Source: JBQTIU01 sp052387815
GTDB lineage: Bacteria; Pseudomonadota; Alphaproteobacteria; CACIAM-22H2
NCBI GenBank assembly: GCA_052387815.1
Contig: JBQTIU010000074.1
Location: forward strand, 20,557 to 84,556
DNA length: 64,000 nt
Reading direction: 5' to 3'
Part shown: positions 34,595 through 42,569 of the stretch, in pieces
How the letters are laid out: every line of letters begins with the position of its first letter
Numbering within the stretch: the stretch's first letter is position 1
Translations under genes and position numbers: made by a program
Notes under the pieces: generated by a model
The model's database searches: none
What the model saw: only the letters and a program-made list of their open reading frames with translations
Told to the model about the DNA's origin: nothing

Positions 34595-35539
34595 TCAGGG
34601 CGGCTGCTTTGCCGGCGCGGCCTTCTCGCCGGCCGATCGCTCGACCGTGCCCAAGGCCTGCGCGATGCGCCTCGCGGCGGCCCCGGGCTTGAGCGGCCTG
34701 GGCCGGCTGGCGTGCGGGGCCCAGCCGGTCATGGTGACGATCTGGAACGTGGCGGGGACGCGGCCGCTCCGGTCGGCGAACGAATCCGCGTAAATCGCGG
34801 TCGCCCGCAGGATCGTGCTGCGCCGCGTGAAATGGCGCTGCCGGCCGGCGATAGCGTTCGACTCGCTCATGCCGCGCAGGTCGCGCATGAGGTCGAGCGC
34901 GCTCGCATACGTCACCGTCACGACGTCGGCATCGACCGCCGGGAGGCTGAACCCGGCGCGCTGGAGAAGCGCGCCCGCCTCGCGGACCTCGACGAACGGC
35001 GATACCCGCGCGCCCGCGCCCCCGCGCTCGGCGAGCTCGGCCTCGATCAGCGCCCGGCGAAGCTCGACCAGCGTGTCGGGGCCGAACACGGCGCCAAGAA
35101 ACAGCCCGTCCGGCTTGAGCGCCGCGCGGATCTGGACAAGGGCCCCGGGCAGGTCGTTGACCCACTGCAGGCTGAGGCAGCTCAACACGAGATCGAAAAC
35201 CCGCGGCCCGAAGGGCAGCCACTCCTCGTCGCCGGTCACGACCAGAGGGGGCGCGGCGGGTGGGAGCGCGGCGCGCGCCCGGGCGGCCATGCGCGGGGAC
35301 AGGTCGCATTGGACCAAGGTTTCGATGCCGCCGCGCCCGCCCAGGAGCGCGCCAAGCGTGCCGCCATGCGCGCCCAAGTCGAGGGCGACCGGAAAACGGC
35401 GCTTGACCAATTCGAGGCGCTCGACCAGGCGCTGCCCGACTTCGCGGAACAGGAAATCGTGGTCGGACAGGTGCTTGGCCGCGCGGTCCCGGTGGCGGCG
35501 CACCGCCCGGCGGTCGAAGACCTTCTGCACCTCGTCCAT
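34595..35539 (-). CDS. SAM-dependent methyltransferase, NDUFAF5/BioC-like
   Basis: Class I methyltransferase-fold protein, 314 residues, with motif I LDLGAHGGTLG, the acidic strand end QCDLSPRMA and SCLSLQWVNDLPGAL. The start VFDRRAVRRHRDRAA and the DFLFREVG segment match the NDUFAF5 family, whose mitochondrial member hydroxylates an arginine of complex I subunit NDUFS7. A bacterial role in complex I maturation is plausible but untested. It lies antisense between mutT and comF, ending 5 bp from the mutT stop. Confidence 0.85.
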   Translation of the reverse strand: MDEVQKVFDRRAVRRHRDRAAKHLSDHDFLFREVGQRLVERLELVKRRFPVALDLGAHGGTLGALLGGRGGIETLVQCDLSPRMAARARAALPPAAPPLVVTGDEEWLPFGPRVFDLVLSCLSLQWVNDLPGALVQIRAALKPDGLFLGAVFGPDTLVELRRALIEAELAERGGAGARVSPFVEVREAGALLQRAGFSLPAVDADVVTVTYASALDLMRDLRGMSESNAIAGRQRHFTRRSTILRATAIYADSFADRSGRVPATFQIVTMTGWAPHASRPRPLKPGAAARRIAQALGTVERSAGEKAAPAKQPP

Positions 35540-35638
35540 GGCGAAAGACTATGGCACGGGTCGGGTCGACAGCAGGCCTTGAATCTTCAACGGGCGCGCA
35601 TTGACAGCGGACGCCCGCCATGATCGCATGCGCCGTCC

Positions 35639-36415
35639 ATGCAGGCGATCGCCCCGGTTCTGGGTTTCGTCCGGCGCGCGGCCTCGTTCGCGCTCGATGC
35701 CGTGTTGCCGCCCTTGTGTCTGTCGTGCGCCGGCCCCGTCGACGGGGCCGGCACGCTGTGCGCCCGATGCTGGGCGGGGATCGCGTGGCTTGGGCCGCCG
35801 CAGTGCGCGGCGTGCGGCCTGCCGTTCGAGTTCGATCCGGGACCGGGCTGGCAGGGCGAGGACTCGTTGTGCGCCGTCTGCGCGCGCGAGCGGCCGGTCT
35901 TCGAGCGGGCCCGCGCCGTGTTCCGCTACGACGATGGCAGCCGCGACCTGGTCCTGGGTTTCAAGCACGCCGACCGGCTGCACGCCGCGCCGGCCTTCGG
36001 GCGGTGGCTGGCGCGCGCCGGGGCCGAGCTGCTGGCCGAGGCCGACCTCTTGGTTCCCGTCCCCATGCATTGGACCAGGCTCGCCTGGCGTCATTACAAC
36101 CAGGCGGCGCTGATGGCCGGCGCGGCGGCGGCGCTGGCCGGCCGGCCCTGTCTCGCCGATGCCCTCATCCGCCGCCGCCGTACGCCCCAACAGGGCCGTC
36201 TCGGCCCTGCCGCAAGGCGGGCCAACGTGCGCCGGGCCTTCGCCGTCAACCCCCGCCATCGCGCCCGGGTCGAGGGGCGGCGCATCGTGCTCGTCGACGA
36301 CGTGCTGACCACCGGCGCCACCGCGGCCGAATGCGCGCGGGCGCTCAAGGCGGCCGCGGCGAGAGCGGTCGATGTCCTGACGCTTGCTCGCGTCGTGCGG
36401 GCGCTTGCGCCATGA
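35639..36415 (+). CDS. comF: ComF-family phosphoribosyltransferase-like protein
   Basis: Homologue of the competence protein ComF, 258 residues. N-terminal zinc-binding Cys pairs (CLSC, CARC, CAAC, CAVC) are followed by a type I phosphoribosyltransferase domain with the PRPP loop VLVDDVLTTGAT near 217-228. In naturally competent bacteria it aids DNA uptake; in other alphaproteobacteria the role is unknown. Its TGA overlaps a possible ATG of grxC as ATGA. Confidence 0.9.
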   Translation: MQAIAPVLGFVRRAASFALDAVLPPLCLSCAGPVDGAGTLCARCWAGIAWLGPPQCAACGLPFEFDPGPGWQGEDSLCAVCARERPVFERARAVFRYDDGSRDLVLGFKHADRLHAAPAFGRWLARAGAELLAEADLLVPVPMHWTRLAWRHYNQAALMAGAAAALAGRPCLADALIRRRRTPQQGRLGPAARRANVRRAFAVNPRHRARVEGRRIVLVDDVLTTGATAAECARALKAAAARAVDVLTLARVVRALAP

Positions 36416-36468
36416 TCGAACCGCCTGCTATCCCGGGTGCGCGGCCCACCCGCGCCAGCCATCGATCG

Positions 36469-36735
36469 ATGACCGCCAGCGTCGAAATCTATACCAGCCC
36501 GTTGTGCGGCTATTGCGCCCGCGCCAAGCAGCTGCTGTCGAAGAAGGGGGTCGCGTTCGCCGAGTTCGACGTGCTCGCGGATTCCAGCCGGCGCGAGGAG
36601 ATGACCCGGCGCGCGGGCGGCCAGATGACCGTGCCGCAGATCTTTGTCGACGGGGTGCATATCGGCGGCTGCGAGGAGCTTTACGCCCTCGATCGCGCCG
36701 GCCGGCTCGACCCGCTATTGGCGGGCCGCCGATGA
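36469..36735 (+). CDS. grxC: Glutaredoxin 3
   Basis: Glutathione-dependent thiol-disulfide oxidoreductase. The 88-residue product from the ATG at 36469 has canonical length. The dithiol site is CGYCARA and the cis-proline loop TVPQIFVDGVHIGGCEEL. An alternative in-frame ATG at 36412 forms an ATGA overlap with comF and would add 19 residues with no family match. Neither start has a clear ribosome binding site, so coupled translation from 36412 cannot be ruled out. Confidence 0.92.
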   Translation: MTASVEIYTSPLCGYCARAKQLLSKKGVAFAEFDVLADSSRREEMTRRAGGQMTVPQIFVDGVHIGGCEELYALDRAGRLDPLLAGRR

Positions 36736-37073
36736 GCGCCTCGCGCGGCGCGCGGCTGACGGTCGCCGAGATCGTCGAGAACCTGCCGGCCGCCGGCCTC
36801 CGCTCGACGCCGGCATTCGCGCACGGCACGATGCTGGCCAAGCTCTACGCCCCGCGCGGCACCGATCCGCAGACGCCGCACACCCGCGACGAGGTGTATG
36901 TCGTCGCCTCCGGGCGCGGCGCTTTTCTCGCCGGGGACGACCGCTTCCCCTTCGGGCCCGGCGATTTCCTGTTCGTGCCGGCCGGGATGGCGCACCGTTT
37001 CATCGACTTCAGCGACGATGTGGCGCTGTGGGTCGTGTTCTACGGCCCCGAGGGCGGGGAGGGGCAAGCCTGA
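36732..37073 (+). CDS. Cupin-domain protein
   Basis: Single-domain cupin, 113 residues. Motif 1 is TPHTRDEVYVVASGRG with one usual His, and motif 2 GDFLFVPAGMAHRF with the second metal-binding His. The ATG overlaps the grxC stop as ATGA, so it is co-translated. Function unknown; small cupins often bind metal and isomerise or dioxygenate small molecules. In related genomes a carbon-nitrogen hydrolase gene usually follows grxC; here the cupin takes that place. Confidence 0.85.
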   Translation: MSASRGARLTVAEIVENLPAAGLRSTPAFAHGTMLAKLYAPRGTDPQTPHTRDEVYVVASGRGAFLAGDDRFPFGPGDFLFVPAGMAHRFIDFSDDVALWVVFYGPEGGEGQA

Positions 37074-37188
37074 CCGCACGTAGCCTTGCGCCTTGCTCTG
37101 GCTCGCCACGATCCGCCTCATGCTTCGCCGCCTGACAAGACCATGCGCTTGAATCCGGGCTTTCCGAACGGCAATGACGTCCCCGGTC

Positions 37189-37241
37189 GTAGGGGCGGGT
37201 TTATAACCCGCCCGCGGGCGGGTCGTGAGATCCGCCCCTAC
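37189..37241. repeat. Modular hairpin repeat (GTAGGGGC...GCCCCTAC family)
   Basis: Has the GGGCGGGTTTATAACCCGCC stem and closes GCCCCTAC. Shares its 14-bp left flank (from 37175, TGACGTCCCCGGTC) with the copy at 23309. Lies between the cupin gene and the RES/Xre toxin-antitoxin promoter. Confidence 0.8.
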
Positions 37242-37271
37242 ATCGGAAGGGCTTTCCCCGTTCAGCATCCC

Positions 37272-37310
37272 TTGACATGGCTGCCAATTGGCAGTATATC
37301 GAGTGCCAAT
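37272..37310 (+). promoter_or_regulatory. Promoter and likely autoregulatory operator of the RES/Xre pair
   Basis: TTGACA (37272-37277) and TATATC (37295-37300) are 17 bp apart. The spacer contains a perfect 14-bp palindrome, CTGCCAATTGGCAG (37281-37294), and a half-site TGCCAAT follows at 37304-37310, downstream of the -10. Binding of the antitoxin complex here would occlude polymerase. Confidence 0.7.
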
Positions 37311-37338
37311 AGGCCGAACTCTTGGATGGGAGCTGACG

Positions 37339-37785
37339 ATGGTACCTACCAACGGCGCTCCGGTGACGTACGATGCAGGCCCTGCGCCGAGCCCGCCCAA
37401 CCTTGCTGATCGAGCCACCCGCGATCGCCTGACCCCTGCGGCTATCGACGGTATGGTCCGCCTGGCGGAGATATGGCGGCTGACCAGCGCTGAGGTTTGC
37501 GCCCTTATGGGCGAGGTATCCGAGCGGACTTGGTTTCGAATGAAGAAAGGCGAATGGACCGGTGCGCTGTCGCAGGACACGCTGAGCCGGGTCAGTGCTC
37601 TCGTGGGTATCTTCAAGGGCTTGCGACTGCTGTTCTCGCTGCCGCTGGCAGACGAGTGGGTGCGACTACCCAACAAGGGAGCGCTCTTCGGTGGTCGTCG
37701 ACCGTTGGATATGATGATCGAAGGTGGCATCCCGGCGATGATCGAAGTTCGTCGCCACGTTGACGCGCTGCGTGGTGGTTTCTGA
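37339..37785 (+). CDS. Xre/MbcA/ParS-type antitoxin (DUF2384 C terminus)
   Basis: Antitoxin of a RES-type toxin-antitoxin pair, 148 residues. An Xre-like helix-turn-helix is seen at about 45-75 (LTSAEVCALMGEVSERTWF), followed by the DUF2384 toxin-binding region ending in GGRRPLDMMIEGG. The ATG at 37339 has GGGAGC about 8 nt upstream. The toxin start follows the stop directly. Base composition is clearly lower in GC than the neighbours, which suggests recent transfer. Confidence 0.88.
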   Translation: MVPTNGAPVTYDAGPAPSPPNLADRATRDRLTPAAIDGMVRLAEIWRLTSAEVCALMGEVSERTWFRMKKGEWTGALSQDTLSRVSALVGIFKGLRLLFSLPLADEWVRLPNKGALFGGRRPLDMMIEGGIPAMIEVRRHVDALRGGF

Positions 37786-38478
37786 ATGCATCTACCCACC
37801 GTTGACCTCGTACGGCGCGATACTGTCCGGTTGATCTCGACGGAGCGACTTAAAGACCCAGTTCTTCTCCCCCTTGCCGCAAATTTCGGCGCACTTGCGG
37901 ATCTTGCAAGCATTGAGAGCGCTACCGACGGTCGAGTGTGGGCTCAGGATAGGGGGCTTCCGGACCTTGATCCGCGGGAACTCATCTTCGGTCGTCCAAA
38001 ACACACCTTGATCAACGCTGCTTTCACACAACCTCGACATGGTGGAAATCGATTTAACGATGATGATCGCGGCGCCTGGTATTGCGCCTTTGAGGGCGAC
38101 ACGGCGCTCAGCGAAGTTGCCTATCATCTAACGCGTGAACTTGAGGCGATCGCCCGGTTTGATAACACGACGGACTACGCCGAACTGTTCGCTGATTTCG
38201 TCGGATCGTTTCACGATCTGCGCGGTGCCGACCGCGATCGGGAAGCTTGCCTCCAACCGGATCCAGCGATCGGCTACGCAGCAGGTCAGTCCCTGGCCAA
38301 GCAACTGCGGACGCAGGAGGCCAGCAACGGCATCGTTTACCCGTCGGTTCGCAAGCCTGGCGGTACCTGTCTCGTCGCGTTTCTGCCCGACCTCGTTCAG
38401 AACTTGCGGCAGGGAGGGACGTGGCGGTTGGAGTGGCTGGGCACACTCGACCCGAACATTACGCGACACACGCGCTAA
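37786..38478 (+). CDS. RES-domain toxin
   Basis: Toxin of the pair, 230 residues. RES enzymes degrade NAD+. The three conserved positions are present: Arg in GNRFNDDDRGAWYCA, Glu in TALSEVAYH and Ser in IVYPSVRKPGG. Its ATG directly follows the antitoxin stop (TGAATG). Lower GC than the flanks, like its antitoxin. It converges with a methyltransferase gene 7 bp away. Confidence 0.9.
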   Translation: MHLPTVDLVRRDTVRLISTERLKDPVLLPLAANFGALADLASIESATDGRVWAQDRGLPDLDPRELIFGRPKHTLINAAFTQPRHGGNRFNDDDRGAWYCAFEGDTALSEVAYHLTRELEAIARFDNTTDYAELFADFVGSFHDLRGADRDREACLQPDPAIGYAAGQSLAKQLRTQEASNGIVYPSVRKPGGTCLVAFLPDLVQNLRQGGTWRLEWLGTLDPNITRHTR

Positions 38479-38484
38479 CCCCAT

Positions 38485-39102
38485 CTATTCCGTGCGCCCC
38501 GACGGCGGGGCGCGGGCGACGATCCGCTGCACCATGGCGGCGCGCGGCTTGGCCACCTCGAGGTCCTCGTAGGCGAGGACGCGGAGCCGGCCGGCGAGGG
38601 CGGCGATGAGTTCGCCCGGCCGCAACAGGAAATCCGGGTTGCTCGGCTTGCCGAAGGCTGCGTTCCCTTGCGCGAAGGTTTCATAGATCAGCACGCCGCC
38701 CGGCGCCACGGCCGCGACGATCGCCGTCATCAGCGGACGATAGAGATAGTTGGTGACCACGACGCCTGCGAAGCGGCGCTCCCCGAGCGGCCACCGGCCG
38801 CCGGTCTCGAGATCGACGGCCACAATCTCGAGGTCGGGCCGGCCGGCGAGGTCGGCAAGCCCCTCGGGATCGCGCTCGAGGGCCGTGACCCGGTGGCCGC
38901 GCGACAGGAACAGGCGGGCATGCCGGCCGTAGCCGGCGGCGACATCGAGGACCGCGCCGCCCGGCGGCACCAAGCCGGCGAAGCGCACGACCCACGGCGA
39001 AGGCGCCAGCCCGGCGCCATGCCGATCCGAGCCAGCGGCGGGGCGAGGGTCCGGATCGGGCTGCAAATCGGGGACGGCTCCCGGATACCGTTGTTTGACC
39101 AT
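38485..39102 (-). CDS. SAM-dependent methyltransferase, class I
   Basis: A 205-residue methyltransferase with motif I LDVAAGYGRHARLFLSRGH and ALERDPEG at the end of strand 2. The short length and VVVTNYLYRPLM segment resemble TehB/tellurite-resistance-like or thiol methyltransferases. Substrate unknown. Divergent from the DUF1178 gene. Confidence 0.8.
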   Translation of the reverse strand: MVKQRYPGAVPDLQPDPDPRPAAGSDRHGAGLAPSPWVVRFAGLVPPGGAVLDVAAGYGRHARLFLSRGHRVTALERDPEGLADLAGRPDLEIVAVDLETGGRWPLGERRFAGVVVTNYLYRPLMTAIVAAVAPGGVLIYETFAQGNAAFGKPSNPDFLLRPGELIAALAGRLRVLAYEDLEVAKPRAAMVQRIVARAPPSGRTE

Positions 39103-39181
39103 CCAGGCGGACTATATTAAATCCTGCGGCGGCATTAAATCCCGCGGCGGCAAGGCGGCGAGAAGGGTTGCAACTCGTTCC

Positions 39182-39652
39182 ATGATCGTCTTCGATCTCA
39201 AATGCGGCAACGGGCACGTCTTCGAATCCTGGTTCAAGGACGGGGCGACGTTCGAGCGCCAGCACAAGCGGGGCCACATGGCGTGCACGATCTGCGGGTC
39301 GCTCGAGGTCGCCAAGGCGGTGATGGCGCCCCGTATCTCGAGCGCCAAGGATGCGGTCCCGCCCCGGGAACAGGGCGGCACGCCAGGCGAATCTCCGGTT
39401 GGCGTCGCCAACCATCCGGCTGCCCCCCGGGCGGTCGCGCTGGCGCGGGAGCTCGCCGAGCTGCGCCGGCGGGTCGAGGAAAATTGCGAGCCGGTCGGGG
39501 ACCGGTTCGCCGAGGAAGCGCGCAAGATGCATTACGGCGAGGCCGAAAAGCGCGGCATCTACGGCGAGGCGAGCGACCGCCAGGCTTACGAATTGACCGA
39601 AGAGGGCATCGAGTTTTCGCGCGTCCCCTGGCCGCCGCGCCGGGATTCCTGA
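39182..39652 (+). CDS. DUF1178 family protein
   Basis: Small alphaproteobacterial family of unknown function, 156 residues. The N terminus MIVFDLKCGNGHVFESWF with a later CTIC forms a zinc-ribbon-like Cys set, and the C terminus is acidic and helical, ending in the conserved EEGIEFSRVPWPPR. Usually next to a carbon-nitrogen hydrolase gene, which is absent here. Confidence 0.88.
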   Translation: MIVFDLKCGNGHVFESWFKDGATFERQHKRGHMACTICGSLEVAKAVMAPRISSAKDAVPPREQGGTPGESPVGVANHPAAPRAVALARELAELRRRVEENCEPVGDRFAEEARKMHYGEAEKRGIYGEASDRQAYELTEEGIEFSRVPWPPRRDS

Positions 39653-39720
39653 TCGGGCACCGGCCCGCGCTTATCCCAATGACACGATCATTTGAGCCGA
39701 CGTATCCAAGGATGTGTCTT

Positions 39721-39764
39721 GGAGGGGCGAGGCCGCGAGGCGCTGCCTCGCGCCTCGCCCCTAC
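39721..39764. repeat. Modular hairpin repeat, GCGAGGC/GCCTCGC type
   Basis: GGGGCGAGGC opens and GCCTCGCCCCTAC closes the unit, with a GCGAGGCGCTGCCTCGC stem inside. It lacks the GGGCGGG module. Lies in the convergent gap between DUF1178 and ubiG. Confidence 0.75.
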
Positions 39765-39796
39765 ACGATGCCGGGCTCAACGGGCGCGGACTCAAA

Positions 39797-40570
39797 TCAT
39801 GGTGACACGGGTCTCTTGCGCGCGAAGGCCATGTAGTTGACCCCAAGGTCGCGCGAGGGGCGCCACGCGCCGGCCAGCGGGTCGTAGCTGATCCCGTCGA
39901 GCCCCGCGATCTCGACGCCCCGGCCGCGCAGCGCGCTAGCAAGTTCCGAGGGGCGCACGAATTTGCTCCAGTCATGGGTCCCGCGCGCCAGCCAGCCGAG
40001 CACGTACTCGGCGCCGACGATCGCCAGCAGAAAGGCCCGCGCGGTGCGGTTGAGCGTGGCGATCACCAGGCAGCCGCCCGGCTTGGTAAGCGCGGCGGCC
40101 GCGCCGAGGAAGCTGTCGAGGTCCGCCACGTGTTCGACCACTTCGAGCGCCAGCACGCAATCGAAGCTTTCGCCCGCTGCGGCCAGCTCCTCGGCGGCGC
40201 GGTGGCGGTAATCGATGGCGAGCCCGCTTTGCCGGGCGTGATGGCGCGCCACTTCGACGTTCGGCGCGCCCGCGTCGATCCCCACCACCGCGGCCCCGAG
40301 CCGGGCGAGCGGCTCGGCGATGAGGCCGCCGCCGCAGCCGATATCCAGGACCCGCAGGCCCTGGAGCGGCGCCGGCCGCAAGGGAGGGCGAGCGAAGTGA
40401 CGGCACAGATTGTCGCGGATGTAGGCGAGGCGGACCGGGTTGAGCTTGTGCAGGGGCCGGAACTTGCCGTTCGCGTCCCACCACTCCTCGGCCAGCGCCG
40501 CGAAGCGGGCGATCTCGGCGGGGTCGACGCTGGCGGCGGTCGGGTGCGGAGCGGCGGGGCGGCGTGCCAT
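39797..40570 (-). CDS. ubiG: Bifunctional 2-polyprenyl-6-hydroxyphenol methylase / 3-demethylubiquinol O-methyltransferase
   Basis: Performs both O-methylations of ubiquinone synthesis. The 257-residue product begins with the UbiG mark VDPAEIARFAALAEEWWDAN, then GKFRPLHKLNPVRLAYI, motif I LDIGCGGGLIAEPLARLGA and ALEVVEHVADLDSFL. The ATG at 40570 gives the canonical length; the open frame upstream reads into repeats. Confidence 0.93.
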   Translation of the reverse strand: MARRPAAPHPTAASVDPAEIARFAALAEEWWDANGKFRPLHKLNPVRLAYIRDNLCRHFARPPLRPAPLQGLRVLDIGCGGGLIAEPLARLGAAVVGIDAGAPNVEVARHHARQSGLAIDYRHRAAEELAAAGESFDCVLALEVVEHVADLDSFLGAAAALTKPGGCLVIATLNRTARAFLLAIVGAEYVLGWLARGTHDWSKFVRPSELASALRGRGVEIAGLDGISYDPLAGAWRPSRDLGVNYMAFARKRPVSP

Positions 40571-40727
40571 GTCGATTGCGCCAGCGGTCTGTCTCAGACG
40601 GAGGAATTCCCACGGGAGCCTTCCCATGCTAGCAAAGAGTGTCGAAGAGACGCTACGAATCCCCGCACAGCTGGGAATCAACCGATCCGGGCACGCCACG
40701 AGCCTTCGTCGGAAACGATGGCATTTC

Positions 40728-40875
40728 GTAGGGGCGGGTCTTAAGACCCGCCCGCGCGGGCCGGATTGAAACCGGCCCCTACATAGGGAAACGACGATGG
40801 CATTTCGTAGGGGCGGGTTTATAACCCGCCCGCGCGGGCCGGATTGAAACCGGCGAGGCAACGCCTCGCCCCTAC
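40728..40875. repeat. Two tandem modular hairpin repeats upstream of a parE remnant
   Basis: Units at 40728-40782 and 40807-40875 share the left flank GATGGCATTTC and the right flank ATAGGGAAACGACG. The first has GGTCTTAAGACC and GGCCGGATTGAAACCGGCC stems; the second swaps in GGGTTTATAACCC and ends with a GGCGAGGCAACGCCTCGCC module. The right flank ends within a few bases of the parE remnant. Confidence 0.85.
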
Positions 40876-40891
40876 ATAGGGAAACGACGTT

Positions 40892-41179
40892 GTAACGTTA
40901 AGGCCCGCCGCCAGGCTCGATCTGCGCAACGTCGCCCGCTACACGGAAGAAAAATGGGGAGTTCAGCAGCGCACCGTCCATCGCAAGGCCCTCGACGCGC
41001 GGTTTCGCGATTTGGCAGCCAACCCTAAGCTCGGCAAAGCTCGCGACGAACTACGGGCCGGCTATCGCAGCGCCAGTAGCGGACGAAATGCGATCTTCCA
41101 TCAAGAGATTCCCCAGGGTATCGAGGTCGTCCGCGTGCTGCACCAAAGCAGGGACATCGAACGATACCTCGCTCGCTGA
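40892..41179 (+). pseudogene. ParE/RelE-superfamily toxin gene lacking its start
   Basis: An open frame ending at 41179 encodes a ParE-like product of about 95 residues: LRPAARLDLRNVARYTEEKW near the start and a C terminus with IEVVRVLHQSRDIERYL. It aligns from about the third residue of ParE, but no ATG, GTG or TTG is in frame; the sequence upstream is the right flank of a hairpin repeat. The partner antitoxin gene, expected directly upstream, is missing. GC is lower than the neighbours. Confidence 0.8.
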
Positions 41180-41343
41180 CGCGCCAAGGATCGCGGCATC
41201 CGATCCGGACAGACCACGAGCATGCGGGGCCGAAGCTTGCCTCGATCGCGACAAACCAAGTATGTATGGGCCCGGCCCGGCCGATGGCACTCTAAACCTC
41301 GGGGATGGGTTGCCAAGTCATTGAAACTTTCGATGTTCGGGCC

Positions 41344-42564
41344 ATGGCGCGGATCGTGGTGAAGTTCGGGGGCACGTCGGTTGCGGACCTTGACCGGATC
41401 AAGAACGTCGCCCGCCGCATCAAGCGCGAGGTCGATGCCGGCCACGAGGTCGCGGCCGTGGTGTCGGCCATGGCCGGGGTCACCGACCAGCTCATCGCCT
41501 GGACCAACCGCATCGCGCCCATGCCGGACGCCCGCGAATACGACGTCGTCGTCGCCACCGGCGAGCAAGTGACGTGCGGTCTGCTCGCCATCGCGCTCCA
41601 GGATCTGGGGGTGCCCGCCCGCTCCTGGCTGGCCTGGCAGTTGCCGATGGTCAGCGACGACGCGCACGCCAAGGCCCGCATCAAGCGCATCGAGACCGGC
41701 GAGGTTCGCAAGCGCCTGGCCAGCGGCGAGGTCGCCGTGGTCGCCGGCTTCCAGGGCCTGGGGGCGGACTCGCGGGTGACGACGCTGGGCCGCGGCGGCT
41801 CCGATACCTCGGCGGTGGCGCTGGCGGCGGCGCTCGAAGCCCATCGCTGCGATATTTTCACCGATGTCGATGGGATCTACACCTGCGATCCGCGCATCGT
41901 TGCCAAGGCCCGCAAGCTCGATAAGATCACCTACGAAGAAATGCTGGAAATGGCGTCCTTGGGCGCCAAGGTGCTGCAGCCCCGCTCGGTCGCCCTGGCG
42001 ATGAACCACGGGGTCCGGGTCCAGGTGCGCTCGAGTTTCGCGGACACGCCCGGCACACTGGTGGTGGATGAGGATGAAATCGTGGAAAAGCAAGTCGTAA
42101 GCGGCATCGCCTACAGCCGCGACGAGGCCAAGATCACGCTGGCCAAGGTCGCGGACCGGCCGGGCGTGGCGGCGGCGATCTTCGGCCCGCTCGCCGATGC
42201 CAACATCAACGTCGACATGATCGTCCAGAACGTGTCCGAGGACGGACAGTTGGCCGACCTGACGTTCACGGTCACCAAGGCCGACCTCGAGCGGGCGGTG
42301 AAGGTGCTCGAGGCCAGCCGCGGCGCGCTCGGCTTCAAGGAACTGAAACCCGATTCCAGCGTCGTCAAGGTGTCGGTCATCGGCGTCGGCATGCGCAGCC
42401 ATTCCGGCGTGGCGCTGACCATGTTCCGGACGCTCGCCAAGGAGAACATCAACATCCAGGTCATTTCGACCTCGGAGATCAAGATCAGCGTGCTCATCGA
42501 CGAGAAGTACCTGGAATTGGCGTTGCGCGCGCTGCATACCGCCTACGGCCTGGACGCGGCCTGA
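41344..42564 (+). CDS. lysC: Aspartate kinase
   Basis: First step of lysine, threonine and methionine synthesis. The 406-residue product starts ARIVVKFGGTSVAD, the ATP-binding signature, and ends with two ACT domains (about 265-406) that normally confer feedback inhibition. RGGSDTSAVALAAAL is the aspartate-binding segment. An earlier in-frame ATG at 41305 would add 13 unmatched residues. No lysine riboswitch-like structure was seen in the 164 bp upstream. Confidence 0.95.
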   Translation: MARIVVKFGGTSVADLDRIKNVARRIKREVDAGHEVAAVVSAMAGVTDQLIAWTNRIAPMPDAREYDVVVATGEQVTCGLLAIALQDLGVPARSWLAWQLPMVSDDAHAKARIKRIETGEVRKRLASGEVAVVAGFQGLGADSRVTTLGRGGSDTSAVALAAALEAHRCDIFTDVDGIYTCDPRIVAKARKLDKITYEEMLEMASLGAKVLQPRSVALAMNHGVRVQVRSSFADTPGTLVVDEDEIVEKQVVSGIAYSRDEAKITLAKVADRPGVAAAIFGPLADANINVDMIVQNVSEDGQLADLTFTVTKADLERAVKVLEASRGALGFKELKPDSSVVKVSVIGVGMRSHSGVALTMFRTLAKENINIQVISTSEIKISVLIDEKYLELALRALHTAYGLDAA

Positions 42565-42569
42565 TCCCC

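Noticed and set aside
41180..41343. Lysine riboswitch before lysC
   Set aside because: The 164 bp show no lysine-box-like motifs and such riboswitches are not expected in alphaproteobacteria.
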